A stretch of DNA of 48,556 bases. It comes from SZUA-117 sp964630795 (lineage in GTDB: Bacteria; Pseudomonadota; Gammaproteobacteria; Steroidobacterales; Woeseiaceae). The notes beneath the pieces were generated by a model, which did not search any database, was not told the DNA's origin, and worked only from the letters and a program-made list of their open reading frames with translations. The stretch lies in NCBI GenBank assembly GCA_964630795.1, contig CAZVWF010000010.1, positions 1-48,556 of the forward strand. The letters are read 5' to 3'. How positions within the stretch are numbered: position 1 is the stretch's first letter; each line of letters opens with the position of its first letter. The position numbers and the translations under genes were made by a program. Shown one piece after another: positions 32,089-40,623 of this stretch.

Positions 32089-33393
32089 TCAGGTGCGCGT
32101 TTTTCCATCTCCCTGCAGACGTGTAATCAGTGACCGCAGGAAAACCTTGTTGAAGCGCAGCTGGCAAGCCTGGGAAACCTGCTCCAGCAAGGTTGAGCTG
32201 ACGCGGAGGATCGAACTCGGTCCATTAGCGGTAATGGATGCCATTCGTTTGGCACCGCGCACGTAGCTCGTCTCGCCAAAGCAGTCTCCATCGGACAGTA
32301 TGCCGAGCTTCTTGCCGTTCGCTTCCACGTCACACTTGCCGGACACGATGATGTAGAAACGATCATCCATTTCACCTTCGCGAACGATGTCTTCACCATC
32401 TTTGTATTCATGCCAGTCTGAAGCACGCAACACTTCCCAGATCTCCGAGTGCGAAAACTCATGGAAGAATGTCAGCGTACGCAACAGGTCGAAGTGTTCC
32501 TGGTTGTCCAGGCTGTCGTGCTTCGCGCGCAGATCCTGGTAGACCCGCGTCAGGTCGGCTGCCATCGCATTACCGCTTGCGCAACGCTTGCCCGGTTCCT
32601 TTTGCATTGCCATCGCTACGACATGCTCCAGTTCTTCGGGCAGGTCATCACGATAGGTGTGAATCGGCGGCGGTGTGGCATAGACGATCTGGTGCATGAG
32701 CTTTGACAAATTGTCGGCACGGAAGGGACGGAAACCTGTCAACAATTCATAAAGGACAGCACCGAGGGAATAGATATCGGATGCGGATGTTAAGTCTTCC
32801 GACTGCACCTGCTCCGGTGACATGTAACTCGGGCTTCCTGCGATACCTTCGATACGGGATGCGTCGGCGTCTGCACAGATAGCGATACCGAAATCGATGA
32901 TGCGTACGTCGTTGTCAATCGTCAGCATGACATTCGACGGTTTGATGTCCCGGTGAATCACGCCCCGGCCATGCGCATAGTGTAATGCCTTGGCGACCTT
33001 GTAAATGATCTCTACGACATCATCGACACGCAGCAGGTTGTCTGGGCGGCAGTAGGCCGCCAGTGTTCGTGCGCCCTGGATATGCTCGGTAACGACGTAG
33101 TATTTGCCGTCTTCCTCGCCGGCGTCATAAATCGGCAGGATATTCGGATGCTGCAACATGCCAACCATGTGCGCTTCATTGAAAAACATCTTGCGGGACA
33201 CGCGGGCGCGATCTGCATCCAGGTCTTCTTCGGTGTTGTAGACTTTGATGGCGACGTCACGACGATAGTACGGGTCGTGTGACAGGTAGACCATGCCGGT
33301 ACTGCCCTTACCGATCTTGTTGATGATGACGTACTTACCGATTTTCTCGGGTACATCACCGGGGTGTTCCAGTTTGGTGACATTCTTGGCCAT
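32089..33393 (-). CDS. Serine/threonine protein kinase fused to a cyclic-nucleotide-binding domain
   Basis: A 434-residue soluble protein. Residues 21-290 are a Hanks-type kinase with all key motifs: glycine loop GKGSTG (28-33), Lys50 in VAIK, HRDIKPSN with Asp149 and Asn154, DFG at 167-169 and MSPEQ at 191-195. After a helical linker, residues 315-405 form a CAP-family cyclic-nucleotide-binding domain, with GEMDDRFYIIVSGKCDV and the phosphate-binding cassette GDCFGETSYVRGAKRMAS (Gly-Glu at 373-374, Arg383). The arrangement resembles a eukaryotic PKG-like coupling in reverse order, kinase first. I infer kinase activity gated by a cyclic nucleotide. It follows pgpA by 15 bases as the last gene of the riboflavin/thiamine run, and feoAB lies downstream behind its own promoter. 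Confidence 0.93.
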   Translation of the reverse strand: MAKNVTKLEHPGDVPEKIGKYVIINKIGKGSTGMVYLSHDPYYRRDVAIKVYNTEEDLDADRARVSRKMFFNEAHMVGMLQHPNILPIYDAGEEDGKYYVVTEHIQGARTLAAYCRPDNLLRVDDVVEIIYKVAKALHYAHGRGVIHRDIKPSNVMLTIDNDVRIIDFGIAICADADASRIEGIAGSPSYMSPEQVQSEDLTSASDIYSLGAVLYELLTGFRPFRADNLSKLMHQIVYATPPPIHTYRDDLPEELEHVVAMAMQKEPGKRCASGNAMAADLTRVYQDLRAKHDSLDNQEHFDLLRTLTFFHEFSHSEIWEVLRASDWHEYKDGEDIVREGEMDDRFYIIVSGKCDVEANGKKLGILSDGDCFGETSYVRGAKRMASITANGPSSILRVSSTLLEQVSQACQLRFNKVFLRSLITRLQGDGKTRT

Positions 33394-33408
33394 TTAATTC
33401 GCTTCGCT

Positions 33409-33900
33409 TCAGCCCGTTAATCGGCCTCCCAATACCAGTATTAATGCGGCATAGAGGGCGGCTACGAGGTCATCGAGCATAATTCCCGCCCCGCCGGCCA
33501 GTCTGTGATCCAGTTCCCGAATCGGCCAGGGTTTCCAGATATCGAAGAGCCTGAAAAGCCCGAAACTCAAGGCCCACAGCGCTATCTGGGGCGGAGCGAC
33601 CAGCAGCGTCAGGTACATGCCCGTAATCTCATCCCAGACGATTCCTCCGTGGTCATGGACCCCGATTCGGCGTGCGCTCTCACCACAGATCCAGATGCCG
33701 GCAACAATCAGCAAAAGGCCGATGGCGAGACGCCAGGCGAGGGGTAACGGCAGGGTCAGCCAGGCGAGCAGGACGCCCGGGAGGGAGCCGACGGTGCCGG
33801 GCGCTTTTGGCGCGAGCCCCGCACCGAACCCGAAAGCCAGGAAATGCACAGGATCGGTCAGAATCTCCCGGGCACGTGGCTTGGCGGGATCGCTCGTCAT
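33409..33900 (-). CDS. pgpA: Phosphatidylglycerophosphatase A
   Basis: Inner-membrane phosphatase that converts phosphatidylglycerophosphate to phosphatidylglycerol. The 163 residues contain FGFGAGLAPKAPGTVGSLPG (25-44), RRIGVHDHGGIVWDEITGMYL (with conserved Asp, His and Glu) and the C-terminal GGAGIMLDDLVAALYA, all typical PgpA signatures. Several hydrophobic segments are present. The start overlaps the thiL stop by one base (TGATG), implying coupling, an arrangement (thiL-pgpA) conserved in Gammaproteobacteria. Confidence 0.96.
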   Translation of the reverse strand: MTSDPAKPRAREILTDPVHFLAFGFGAGLAPKAPGTVGSLPGVLLAWLTLPLPLAWRLAIGLLLIVAGIWICGESARRIGVHDHGGIVWDEITGMYLTLLVAPPQIALWALSFGLFRLFDIWKPWPIRELDHRLAGGAGIMLDDLVAALYAALILVLGGRLTG

Positions 33901-34853
33901 CAGAAGTGGACGTAACCTGAATGATCGAATGCGAAGGCTTCGCCGTCTTTGCGGCAGGTCAGCCCGCCGCCCTTCGTCACTTTGCCGATCTTGGTGACAG
34001 GAACGCCCGGTTGCTTGCCTGTCTTGACCACGGCTTCGTCATTAGAGGTGAAGCAAAGTTCGTAGTCGTCGCCGCCGGTTAATGCAAGGTTCAGGGCGTC
34101 GCTCTCACCCATCGTTTCGAGAATTTCCGGCGACAACGGAATTCGATCGACGTCCAGGACGCCACCGACGCCGCTCGCGTCCAGCAGCTTGGCGAGGTCT
34201 GCGAACAGTCCATCGGATATGTCTATCGCCGCGCTGGCGACCCCGGAAATACGACGGCCCAGTCGAATACGCGCATCGGGATTGGCAAAACGCCGGATCA
34301 GGTGGTCATTACGGACCCGGGCGCGTCCACCTGGCTTCGAACGATCCAGCATGGCGAGGCCCGCCGCAGCGTCTCCCGGGTAGCCACTCACATAGATCGT
34401 GTCACCCGCTTGCGCTCCGCTTCGGGTAATGGCCATGCCGCGCTTGACCTCGCCTGTTACCTGGACCGACACCACGGTTTCACAGCCGTGCGTCGTGTCA
34501 CCGCCAACCAGGTCGATGCCGAAGCGATCGCCGGCAAGACAAATACCATTGGCGATACCCTCGAGCATCCCGGCAGCATCCGCCTCGACAGAAACAGCGG
34601 TCGTCATCCAGCGCGGCCGGGCGCCCATCGCGGCAATATCCGACGCACTGACTGCAACCGCCCGAAAGCCAATGTCCTCCGCAGCCATACTCCGCGGGAA
34701 GTGGACGCCCGCGACAAGCGTATCCACGGCGGTCACAATATCGTGCCCGGGTTTTGGCCGGAGAATCGCGCTGTCATCTCCAACGCCGACGATGACCCGT
34801 TTGTGGGTCTTCTCGGGCGTGAAGAACCGGCGAATGATCTCGAATTCGTCCAT
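33900..34853 (-). CDS. thiL: Thiamine-monophosphate kinase
   Basis: Phosphorylates thiamine monophosphate to thiamine diphosphate in the cytosol. The 317 residues have the PurM-like fold signatures VGDDSAIL (near 23), VSASDIAAMGA, VGGDTTHG, AIDISDGLFADL and GGDDYELCF. Length and order are those of E. coli ThiL. It lies nine bases after nusB and overlaps pgpA by one base. Confidence 0.97.
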   Translation of the reverse strand: MDEFEIIRRFFTPEKTHKRVIVGVGDDSAILRPKPGHDIVTAVDTLVAGVHFPRSMAAEDIGFRAVAVSASDIAAMGARPRWMTTAVSVEADAAGMLEGIANGICLAGDRFGIDLVGGDTTHGCETVVSVQVTGEVKRGMAITRSGAQAGDTIYVSGYPGDAAAGLAMLDRSKPGGRARVRNDHLIRRFANPDARIRLGRRISGVASAAIDISDGLFADLAKLLDASGVGGVLDVDRIPLSPEILETMGESDALNLALTGGDDYELCFTSNDEAVVKTGKQPGVPVTKIGKVTKGGGLTCRKDGEAFAFDHSGYVHF

Positions 34854-34862
34854 GACGACTCA

Positions 34863-35291
34863 TTACGTGGCAGTACGCAGTTTCTCCGCGGCACGATCCA
34901 GCAAGGCGTTAATGTACTTGTGCCCGTCGACGGCGCCAAATCGCTTGGCGAGATTGACGGATTCATTGATGACCACCTTGAAGGGAATATCATCACTGGC
35001 GGTCAGTTCGTGGAAACCGAGCAGCAAAATACTCTTTTCTATGGGATCCAGGTTGGCAACGGGTCGATCGGCCAGCATGTCGATCGACGCTTCCAGCTCA
35101 GCCTGACGGTTGATAATGGCGCCCAGCAAATCGTCGTAATACTGCCGATCCACGCGTTGATAATCGAGTCTTTCGTGGACCTGCGCTTTCAGTTCTGCTT
35201 CATCGTGACCCGTGATCTGCATCTGGTACAGCGACTGCACGATGAGCTCGCGCGCACGGCTTCGGGCGCCTGGTTGATCGGACTTAGCCAC
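34863..35291 (-). CDS. nusB: Transcription antitermination factor NusB
   Basis: RNA-binding helical protein that acts with NusE (S10) at boxA in rRNA antitermination. The 142 residues include SRARELIVQSLYQMQIT near the start, YYDDLLGAII, IEKSILLLGFHEL and VVINESVNLAKRFGAVDGHKYINALLD (ends given: VVINESVNLAKRF to INALLD). It follows ribH by six bases, as in many Gammaproteobacteria where ribH-nusB is one unit. Confidence 0.97.
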   Translation of the reverse strand: MAKSDQPGARSRARELIVQSLYQMQITGHDEAELKAQVHERLDYQRVDRQYYDDLLGAIINRQAELEASIDMLADRPVANLDPIEKSILLLGFHELTASDDIPFKVVINESVNLAKRFGAVDGHKYINALLDRAAEKLRTAT

Positions 35292-35297
35292 GACGAT

Positions 35298-35771
35298 TCA
35301 GTCGAATTGTCTTAAGAGACTGACCATCTCGATCATGGCAAGTGCGGCCTCTTCGCCCTTGTTACCGGCTTTGGTGCCGGCACGCTCGATAGCCTGTTCA
35401 ATCGTATCCGTGGTCAAAACGCCCATGCCCACGGGTATGCCGTGTTCCCGCGCAACTGCAGCAATGCCATTCATGCATTCACCGGACACGTAGTCGAAAT
35501 GCGGCGTCGAACCACGGATGACCGCACCCAGCGCGATAATGCCGTCGGCACGGCGCGACTCTGCGACCTTTTGCACGACCAGTGGCATCTCGTAGGCGCC
35601 CGGCACGCGAATGAGCTCGATAGCCGATTCGTTCGCGCCATGCTGCCGGAGGCAGTGGACCGCACCCTTGATGAGTGACTCGACAATGAACTCGTTGAAG
35701 CGGCCCGCAACGATGCTCACACGCATGTCGTGTGCATTCAGGTCACCCTCGATTGTCTTGATCTTATCCAT
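35298..35771 (-). CDS. ribH: 6,7-dimethyl-8-ribityllumazine synthase
   Basis: Condenses 5-amino-6-ribitylaminouracil with 3,4-dihydroxybutanone phosphate to make the lumazine precursor of riboflavin; forms icosahedral or pentameric assemblies. The 157 residues carry VAGRFNEFI (phenylalanine that stacks on the substrate), VPGAYEMPL, GAVIRGSTPHFDYV with the catalytic His, and PVGMGVLTTDT. In E. coli naming this gene is ribE. Start and the ribBA stop overlap by one base. Confidence 0.97.
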   Translation of the reverse strand: MDKIKTIEGDLNAHDMRVSIVAGRFNEFIVESLIKGAVHCLRQHGANESAIELIRVPGAYEMPLVVQKVAESRRADGIIALGAVIRGSTPHFDYVSGECMNGIAAVAREHGIPVGMGVLTTDTIEQAIERAGTKAGNKGEEAALAMIEMVSLLRQFD

Positions 35772-36922
35772 CAGTCCTCGACATACCCGGTCACTTCGAG
35801 ATCAAACCCGGAGATACCATACATTTGTTTCGGTGCAGAAAGCACGCGTATTTTCTGGAGCCCCAGATCCCTCAGTATCTGTGCACCGATGCCATAGGTT
35901 CGCAGGACAGCATCTCCTGACCGGCGATTGTGCAATTCATCCGGGTCCCGTGACAGGCCTTCCACGGCCTCCATTAACTCCCGGGAAGACTCCTGCTCCC
36001 GCAATACCACGACGACACCCGCCTCCTCCTGGCTGATGCGCTCGATGGCGGAGCCAATAGGCCAGCCAAGTGTCTGGCTCTTGATGCCAAACGCGTCTCC
36101 CAGTGTGTCCTGAATATGGACCCGGACAAGGGGGTCCTGCGCCGACGACAGGTCGCCTTTGACCAGCGCAACATGCACCGTCTGATTGACGTGGTCGTCA
36201 TAACAGTACAGCGTGAATTCACCGTGCGCGGTTTCGACGACCTGTTCGGCGATACGCTCGACATTGCGTTCCTTTTCGAGTCGATAAGCGATGAGGTCGG
36301 CGATCGTGCCAATTTTGATGTCGTGTTCACGGGAAAACCGCTCCAGGTCCGGCCGCCTCGCCATGCTACCATCTTCATTGAGTATCTCGACGATCGTTGC
36401 CGCCGGCTCGAGGCCGGCGAGCCGGGCCAGGTCGCAACCTGCTTCGGTATGCCCCGCCCTCGTCAGGACGCCGCCGGGTTGCGCCATCACCGGGAAGATA
36501 TGCCCGGGCTGGCTCAGGTCTTCCGGCTTCACATCGGCGGAAACGGCGACCTTCACTGTTCGGGCTCGGTCGTGCGCCGAGATGCCGGTTGTGATGCCTT
36601 CAGCCGCCTCGATTGAAATCGTAAAGTTGGTCGCGTGACGTTGATCGGTTTCGGCCACCATCAGCGGCAATCGCAGCTGTGCACACCGGTCTCGCGTGAT
36701 CGTGAGACAAATCAGGCCGCGCCCGTAACGAGCCATGTAATTAATATCTTCCGGCCGCACTTTCTCCGCGGCCATCAGAAGATCGCCCTCGTTCTCGCGA
36801 TTCTCATCATCGACCATAATGACCATCTTGCCGGCCTTGATGTCCGCAATAATCTCTTCGGTGCTGCTAAATTCGGAGCCGGCCGCCGCCGGATGGATGC
36901 TTGTCTTGTCAGGCATAACCAT
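35771..36922 (-). CDS. ribBA: 3,4-dihydroxy-2-butanone-4-phosphate synthase with degenerate GTP cyclohydrolase II domain
   Basis: Makes dihydroxybutanone phosphate from ribulose 5-phosphate for riboflavin. Residues about 20-215 are the RibB domain with the acidic loop DDENRENEGDLLMAAE, HATNFTISIEA and GHTEAGCDLARLAG. Residues 220-383 align with GTP cyclohydrolase II (RibA), but the zinc-binding cysteine cluster (normally SLRCDCGEQ) is replaced by DAFGIKSQTLGWPIG with no cysteine, so this half should lack cyclohydrolase activity. A separate ribA is expected elsewhere in the genome. Similar RibB-RibX proteins occur in other proteobacteria. The start at 36922 overlaps the riboflavin synthase gene by 14 bases; Met3 at 36916 is an alternative. 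Confidence 0.95.
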   Translation of the reverse strand: MVMPDKTSIHPAAAGSEFSSTEEIIADIKAGKMVIMVDDENRENEGDLLMAAEKVRPEDINYMARYGRGLICLTITRDRCAQLRLPLMVAETDQRHATNFTISIEAAEGITTGISAHDRARTVKVAVSADVKPEDLSQPGHIFPVMAQPGGVLTRAGHTEAGCDLARLAGLEPAATIVEILNEDGSMARRPDLERFSREHDIKIGTIADLIAYRLEKERNVERIAEQVVETAHGEFTLYCYDDHVNQTVHVALVKGDLSSAQDPLVRVHIQDTLGDAFGIKSQTLGWPIGSAIERISQEEAGVVVVLREQESSRELMEAVEGLSRDPDELHNRRSGDAVLRTYGIGAQILRDLGLQKIRVLSAPKQMYGISGFDLEVTGYVED

Positions 36923-37547
36923 GCGCCTTTAAAAAATCCTTCGTAATACCGCTGTCGTCTTTTCGAATCAGCCGTTCGAGGTATCTTGCCACGAGGTCCA
37001 CCTCGATGTTGACCCGTGTACCCTTTTTATAGCTACCGACAATCGTGGCATCGGCCGTATGCGGGATGATATTCACGTCGAACCTGCCATCCTTTACCGC
37101 ATTGACGGTAAGACTCACGCCGTCAACACAAATCGATCCTTTACTCGCGACGAATCGCTGGTAAGCATCGGGAATTGCAATCCTGAGTCGTATCGAACGC
37201 GCATCGCCGTCGAGCGCCTCTATCATTCCCAGGCAATCAACATGTCCGCTGACCAGGTGACCGCCCAGTCGTTCACCGAGGCCCAATGACGGTTCGATAT
37301 TGACAGGGTCACCGACCGCGATGTCAGACAATGCCGTGATGTTGAGCGTTTCAACGGACACATCCGTGACAAATCCATTATCGCTGAGCGATACAGCAGT
37401 CAGACATACCCCGTTAATCGCAATACTCTCTCCTATATCGAATTCGCGCCACGGAATGTCCGCCGACTCAATCGTCAGCCGCTGATCGCCGCCGCGGTTC
37501 TCGATACGGCTTACCGTGCCTTTTGCCTTGATGATTCCGGTGAACAT
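36909..37547 (-). CDS. ribE: Riboflavin synthase alpha chain
   Basis: Dismutates two lumazine molecules to riboflavin and the pyrimidine precursor. The 212 residues consist of two repeated lumazine-binding barrels, seen as MFTGIIKAKGTVSRI with SIAINGVCLTA in the first half and LVSGHVDCLG with SICVDGVSLTVNAV in the second. In E. coli the gene is called ribC. It lies three bases after ribD and its 3' end overlaps ribBA, consistent with tight coupling of the pathway. Confidence 0.97.
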   Translation of the reverse strand: MFTGIIKAKGTVSRIENRGGDQRLTIESADIPWREFDIGESIAINGVCLTAVSLSDNGFVTDVSVETLNITALSDIAVGDPVNIEPSLGLGERLGGHLVSGHVDCLGMIEALDGDARSIRLRIAIPDAYQRFVASKGSICVDGVSLTVNAVKDGRFDVNIIPHTADATIVGSYKKGTRVNIEVDLVARYLERLIRKDDSGITKDFLKAHGYA

Positions 37548-37550
37548 GGT

Positions 37551-38651
37551 CTAGGTCGCTGGTCGTAACGTCAGCCTGGTGTCATTCCCCACGACCGACA
37601 AATCAATGACTCGAAAATTGAGGCGCTGGTCCAGGCCCAGCAAGTCCGGGGTTTCGACCATCCCGCGCGTCTCGCTCCCCATGATATGGGGCGCCTGATA
37701 AATAACAAGCTCGTCAACCAGTCCCGCCGTCAGGAACGCGCCTGCCAGCACCGGACCTGTCTCCACCAGGACATCATTGATTTCCATTTGCGCAAGATGC
37801 TCCAGCACGGCGGACAGCTCCGGACGGCGGTCACCGGTTGCCAGTTTCACGATTTCGGCACCTGCCGCTTCAAGCGCCCCGCCATCGGCGCCCTGGACGC
37901 CGAAAATGAGTGTCCTGCCCGGCAGACCCAGCATCCGGGTATCCGTCGGCATGCGCAGCCGACTATCTAGGACGACCCGAACGGGCTGTGGCAATTCATC
38001 GCCCAACCCGCCATCCCGAACATTCATGGAAGGATCGTCTTTGAGCACCGTTTCAATGCCGGTCAACACCGCACCCGATGCCGCCCGAAGTCGTTGAACG
38101 TCCTGTCTTGCCTCCTCACCTGTGATCCATTGGCTTTCGCCACTTTTCATTGCCGTCGCACCATCCAGGCTGGCAGCAATTTTCAGTCGGACGAATGGTC
38201 GACCTCGTGTCACACGAGAGACGAATCCCTCGTTTAACCGGAGCGCGTCGGCCTCCAGCAATCCAACACTGGTCGTGATGCCCGCATCCTTCGCCATCGC
38301 CAGCCCCTTGCCTGCAACCCGGGGATTCGGGTCCTGCATTGCCACAACGAGGCGCACAATTCCGGCTTCAATGAGCGCATTGACACACGGTGGCGTTTTA
38401 CCCACATGAGCGCAGGGCTCGAGCGAAACGTAGGCCGTTGCACCAGCCGCCGCAGTACCGGCAGCCTCGAGGGCGGCGACTTCTGCGTGGGCCTCGCCCG
38501 TCTTCCGATGCCACCCTTCGCCCACAACTTCGCCATTCTTCACAATGACACAGCCGACACGCGGATTCGGATGCGCCGAATACAGGCCCTTTGCAGCCAG
38601 CTCGAGCGCACGGCGCATGTACTGGCGATCTGTATCGTCGCTTGCCGGCAT
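37551..38651 (-). CDS. ribD: Bifunctional riboflavin deaminase/reductase
   Basis: Deaminates the 2,5-diaminopyrimidine intermediate and reduces its ribosyl side chain with NADPH. The 366 residues have an N-terminal cytidine-deaminase-like zinc domain (HAEVAALEAAG near 54, PCAHVGKTPPC near 78-88) and a C-terminal dihydrofolate-reductase-like domain from about residue 150 (RPFVRLKIAASLDGATAM, WITGEEARQDVQRLRA). It follows nrdR by two bases. Confidence 0.97.
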   Translation of the reverse strand: MPASDDTDRQYMRRALELAAKGLYSAHPNPRVGCVIVKNGEVVGEGWHRKTGEAHAEVAALEAAGTAAAGATAYVSLEPCAHVGKTPPCVNALIEAGIVRLVVAMQDPNPRVAGKGLAMAKDAGITTSVGLLEADALRLNEGFVSRVTRGRPFVRLKIAASLDGATAMKSGESQWITGEEARQDVQRLRAASGAVLTGIETVLKDDPSMNVRDGGLGDELPQPVRVVLDSRLRMPTDTRMLGLPGRTLIFGVQGADGGALEAAGAEIVKLATGDRRPELSAVLEHLAQMEINDVLVETGPVLAGAFLTAGLVDELVIYQAPHIMGSETRGMVETPDLLGLDQRLNFRVIDLSVVGNDTRLTLRPAT

Positions 38652-38653
38652 GA

Positions 38654-39169
38654 TTATTTTTTCTTGCCGAAGAGTTCCGGCAGTAACGACATCTGTTCAC
38701 GGGCGGCGGACGCATCGGAGACTTCCTGCAGTCGCCGAATCTCATCCTGGAACTCGGTAACGTCCTGGAAACTCCGGTAGACCGAGGCAAATCGAACGTA
38801 GGCTATCTCGTCCAGCTCGCGCAGTTCTTCCATGACCATCTCACCGATCATTCGCGACGGTACCTCGCGTTCACCCATTGTCCGGAGTTTGTGAATCAGC
38901 CTGCCAATGGCTTGCTCGAAATCATCGGCGGAAACGGGTCGCTTCTCGAGGGCGCGCACCATGCTGTTGCGCAACTTCAACTCATCAAATGGCTGCCGGC
39001 TGTTATCCGTTTTAATCAGGCGCGGCATGACCAGCTCCGCCGATTCGAATGTGGTGAATCGTTCCTTACAGTCGAGACACTGTCTGCGACGACGGATCTG
39101 CCGACCCTCGCCGGCCAGGCGGGAGTCGATGACCTTGGTCTCTTCGTGGTTACAAAACGGGCAATACAT
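38654..39169 (-). CDS. nrdR: Transcriptional repressor NrdR
   Basis: Zinc-ribbon and ATP-cone repressor of ribonucleotide reductase genes; senses (d)ATP. The 171 residues start with CPFCNHEETKVIDSR and CLDCKERFTTFE, the four-cysteine ribbon, followed by the ATP-cone (KRPVSADDFEQAI region, 45-135). The C-terminal tail is rich in charged residues and ends Lys-Lys-Lys. First gene of the riboflavin run, 42 bases after glyA. No NrdR-box target is seen in the window. Confidence 0.97.
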   Translation of the reverse strand: MYCPFCNHEETKVIDSRLAGEGRQIRRRRQCLDCKERFTTFESAELVMPRLIKTDNSRQPFDELKLRNSMVRALEKRPVSADDFEQAIGRLIHKLRTMGEREVPSRMIGEMVMEELRELDEIAYVRFASVYRSFQDVTEFQDEIRRLQEVSDASAAREQMSLLPELFGKKK

Positions 39170-39211
39170 CGGGTGCTACCGGGCGCGCTTTTGTCCCAGC
39201 ATAACACTCAA

Positions 39212-40520
39212 TCAGATATAGACCGGAAAACGCTGACACAGCTCGAGCACCTGTCCGCGAACGCGCTGGATCATGGCATCATCGCTAATGTCCTCCAGCA
39301 CATCACAAATCCAGTTCGTGATGTCCCTGGTCTCCTCAATACCGAACCCACGCGTTGTAATCGCCGGCGTACCCAGACGCAGACCACTGGTCACAAATGG
39401 TGAACGCGGGTCGTTGGGGACCGTATTCTTGTTGACCGTGATGTTGGCACGACCCAGCGCGGCATCAGCATCCTTACCGGTGATATCCCTGCCGAGCAGG
39501 CTCAGGAGCACGAGATGATTGTCGGTGCCACCGGATACGATGTCGTAGCCGCGATTCACGAACGTTTCCGCCATCGCGACCGCATTGTCGACAACACGGC
39601 CCTGGTAATCCTTGAACTCGGGGCTTAATGCCTCGAGGAAGGCGACTGNNNNNNNNNNGATACTCCTTGAACTCTGGCTCTAGCGCCTCCTTGAGGCACA
39701 CAGCCTTGGCCGCGATCACGTGCATCAACGGACCACCCTGCGTACCCGGGAAAACGAGCGAATTGAACTTCCTGGTCAGCGCTTCGTTTTCGCGTGCAAG
39801 GATAATTCCGCCACGTGGTCCACGCAGCGTCTTGTGGGTCGTCGATGTCACGACATCGGCGTAAGGCACAGGATTCGGGTAATGTCCCGTCGCGACGAGG
39901 CCCGCGACGTGTGCCATGTCGACCATGAAATAGGCGTCGACCGAGTCGGCGATATCGCGAAAGCGCTGCCAGTCGATAACCCGCGAATAGGCTGAAAAAC
40001 CGGCAATGATCATGCGCGGCTTGTGCTCGTTCGCCAGGCCCTGCACCTCGTCGTAATCGATGTACCCCGTCTTGTTATCCACGCCGTACTGCACCGCATC
40101 AAACAACTTGCCGGAGAAATTCACATGGCTGCCATGAGTGAGGTGACCGCCATTCGACAGGCTCATACCCAGGATCGGATCGCCCGGTTCAAGCAACGCA
40201 TGAAAAGCCGCCGCGTTTGCCTGCGAACCGGAATGAGGCTGGACGTTGGCGTAGTCCGCGCCAAACAGTGTCTTTGCGCGCTCGATCGCCAGCGATTCAG
40301 CTACATCGACATGCTCGCAGCCACCGTAGTAACGCTTGCCGGGATAACCCTCAGCATACTTGTTGGTCAGCACCGACCCCTGCGCTTCCATGACCCGGGG
40401 GCTGGCGTAATTCTCGGAAGCGATCAGTTCAATGTGTTCTTCCTGACGGCGCGCCTCATCAACGATGGCGCGGAACAATTCGCTATCGAAATTCTCGATC
40501 GACGTGGTTTCGGCAAACAT
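39212..40520 (-). CDS. glyA: Serine hydroxymethyltransferase, broken by an assembly gap
   Basis: PLP enzyme that converts serine and tetrahydrofolate to glycine and methylene-THF. The start at 40520 (MFAETTSIENFDSELF) aligns with the family; an upstream frame to 40586 has no family-like sequence. The N-terminal part (to 39661) includes IELIASENYASP, YYGGCEHVDV and the PLP-lysine motif TSTTHKTLRGPRGG. The C-terminal part (from about 39647 down) includes GGTDNHLVLLSLL and GRANITVNKN. The two parts are in different frames because of ten Ns at 39649-39658. Both contig ends encode the same site: VCLKEALEPEFKEY before the gap and VAFLEALSPEFKDY after it, so the gap is really an overlap and the gene is probably intact in the organism. 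Confidence 0.93.
39606..39703 (-). repeat. Diverged duplicate of a glyA segment flanking the assembly gap
   Basis: Positions 39606-39648 and 39661-39703 are homologous (both begin TA-N-TCCTTGAACTC on the plus strand) but differ at roughly one third of bases. Both encode the same glyA region, EAL-X-PEFK-X-Y. A single copy is expected in GlyA, so this is an artefact of joining two contigs, not a biological repeat. Confidence 0.85.
39649..39658. other. Assembly gap of 10 N in glyA
   Basis: Ten Ns join two contigs. The ends overlap in protein sequence, so the true distance is negative, about one 43-base unit. See the flanking duplicate. Confidence 0.97.
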
Positions 40521-40577
40521 GCGGGAATGTCTCCGGCGGGGGGCCCCTGAAGATCGCCGGGGCCAAAAAATGGCGGC

Positions 40578-40608
40578 ATTGTACATGACGCCGAATGTAA
40601 CGGGTCAA
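40578..40608 (-). promoter_or_regulatory. Weak promoter candidate for glyA
   Basis: Minus strand TTGACC (40603-40608) and TACAAT (40578-40583) are good individual boxes but 19 bases apart, longer than the optimum. They sit 58 bases before the glyA ATG in the gap between glyA and the deacetylase gene. Confidence 0.3.
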
Positions 40609-40623
40609 CTAATCAAAACTCGC

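Noticed and set aside
34302..35315. 337-codon plus-strand frame across thiL and nusB
   Set aside because: Antisense to two complete, overlapping-operon genes; no family signal.
37548..39211. FMN riboswitch or NrdR boxes near the riboflavin genes
   Set aside because: Gaps between genes are two to about forty bases, too short for an FMN riboswitch, and no paired NrdR boxes are seen.
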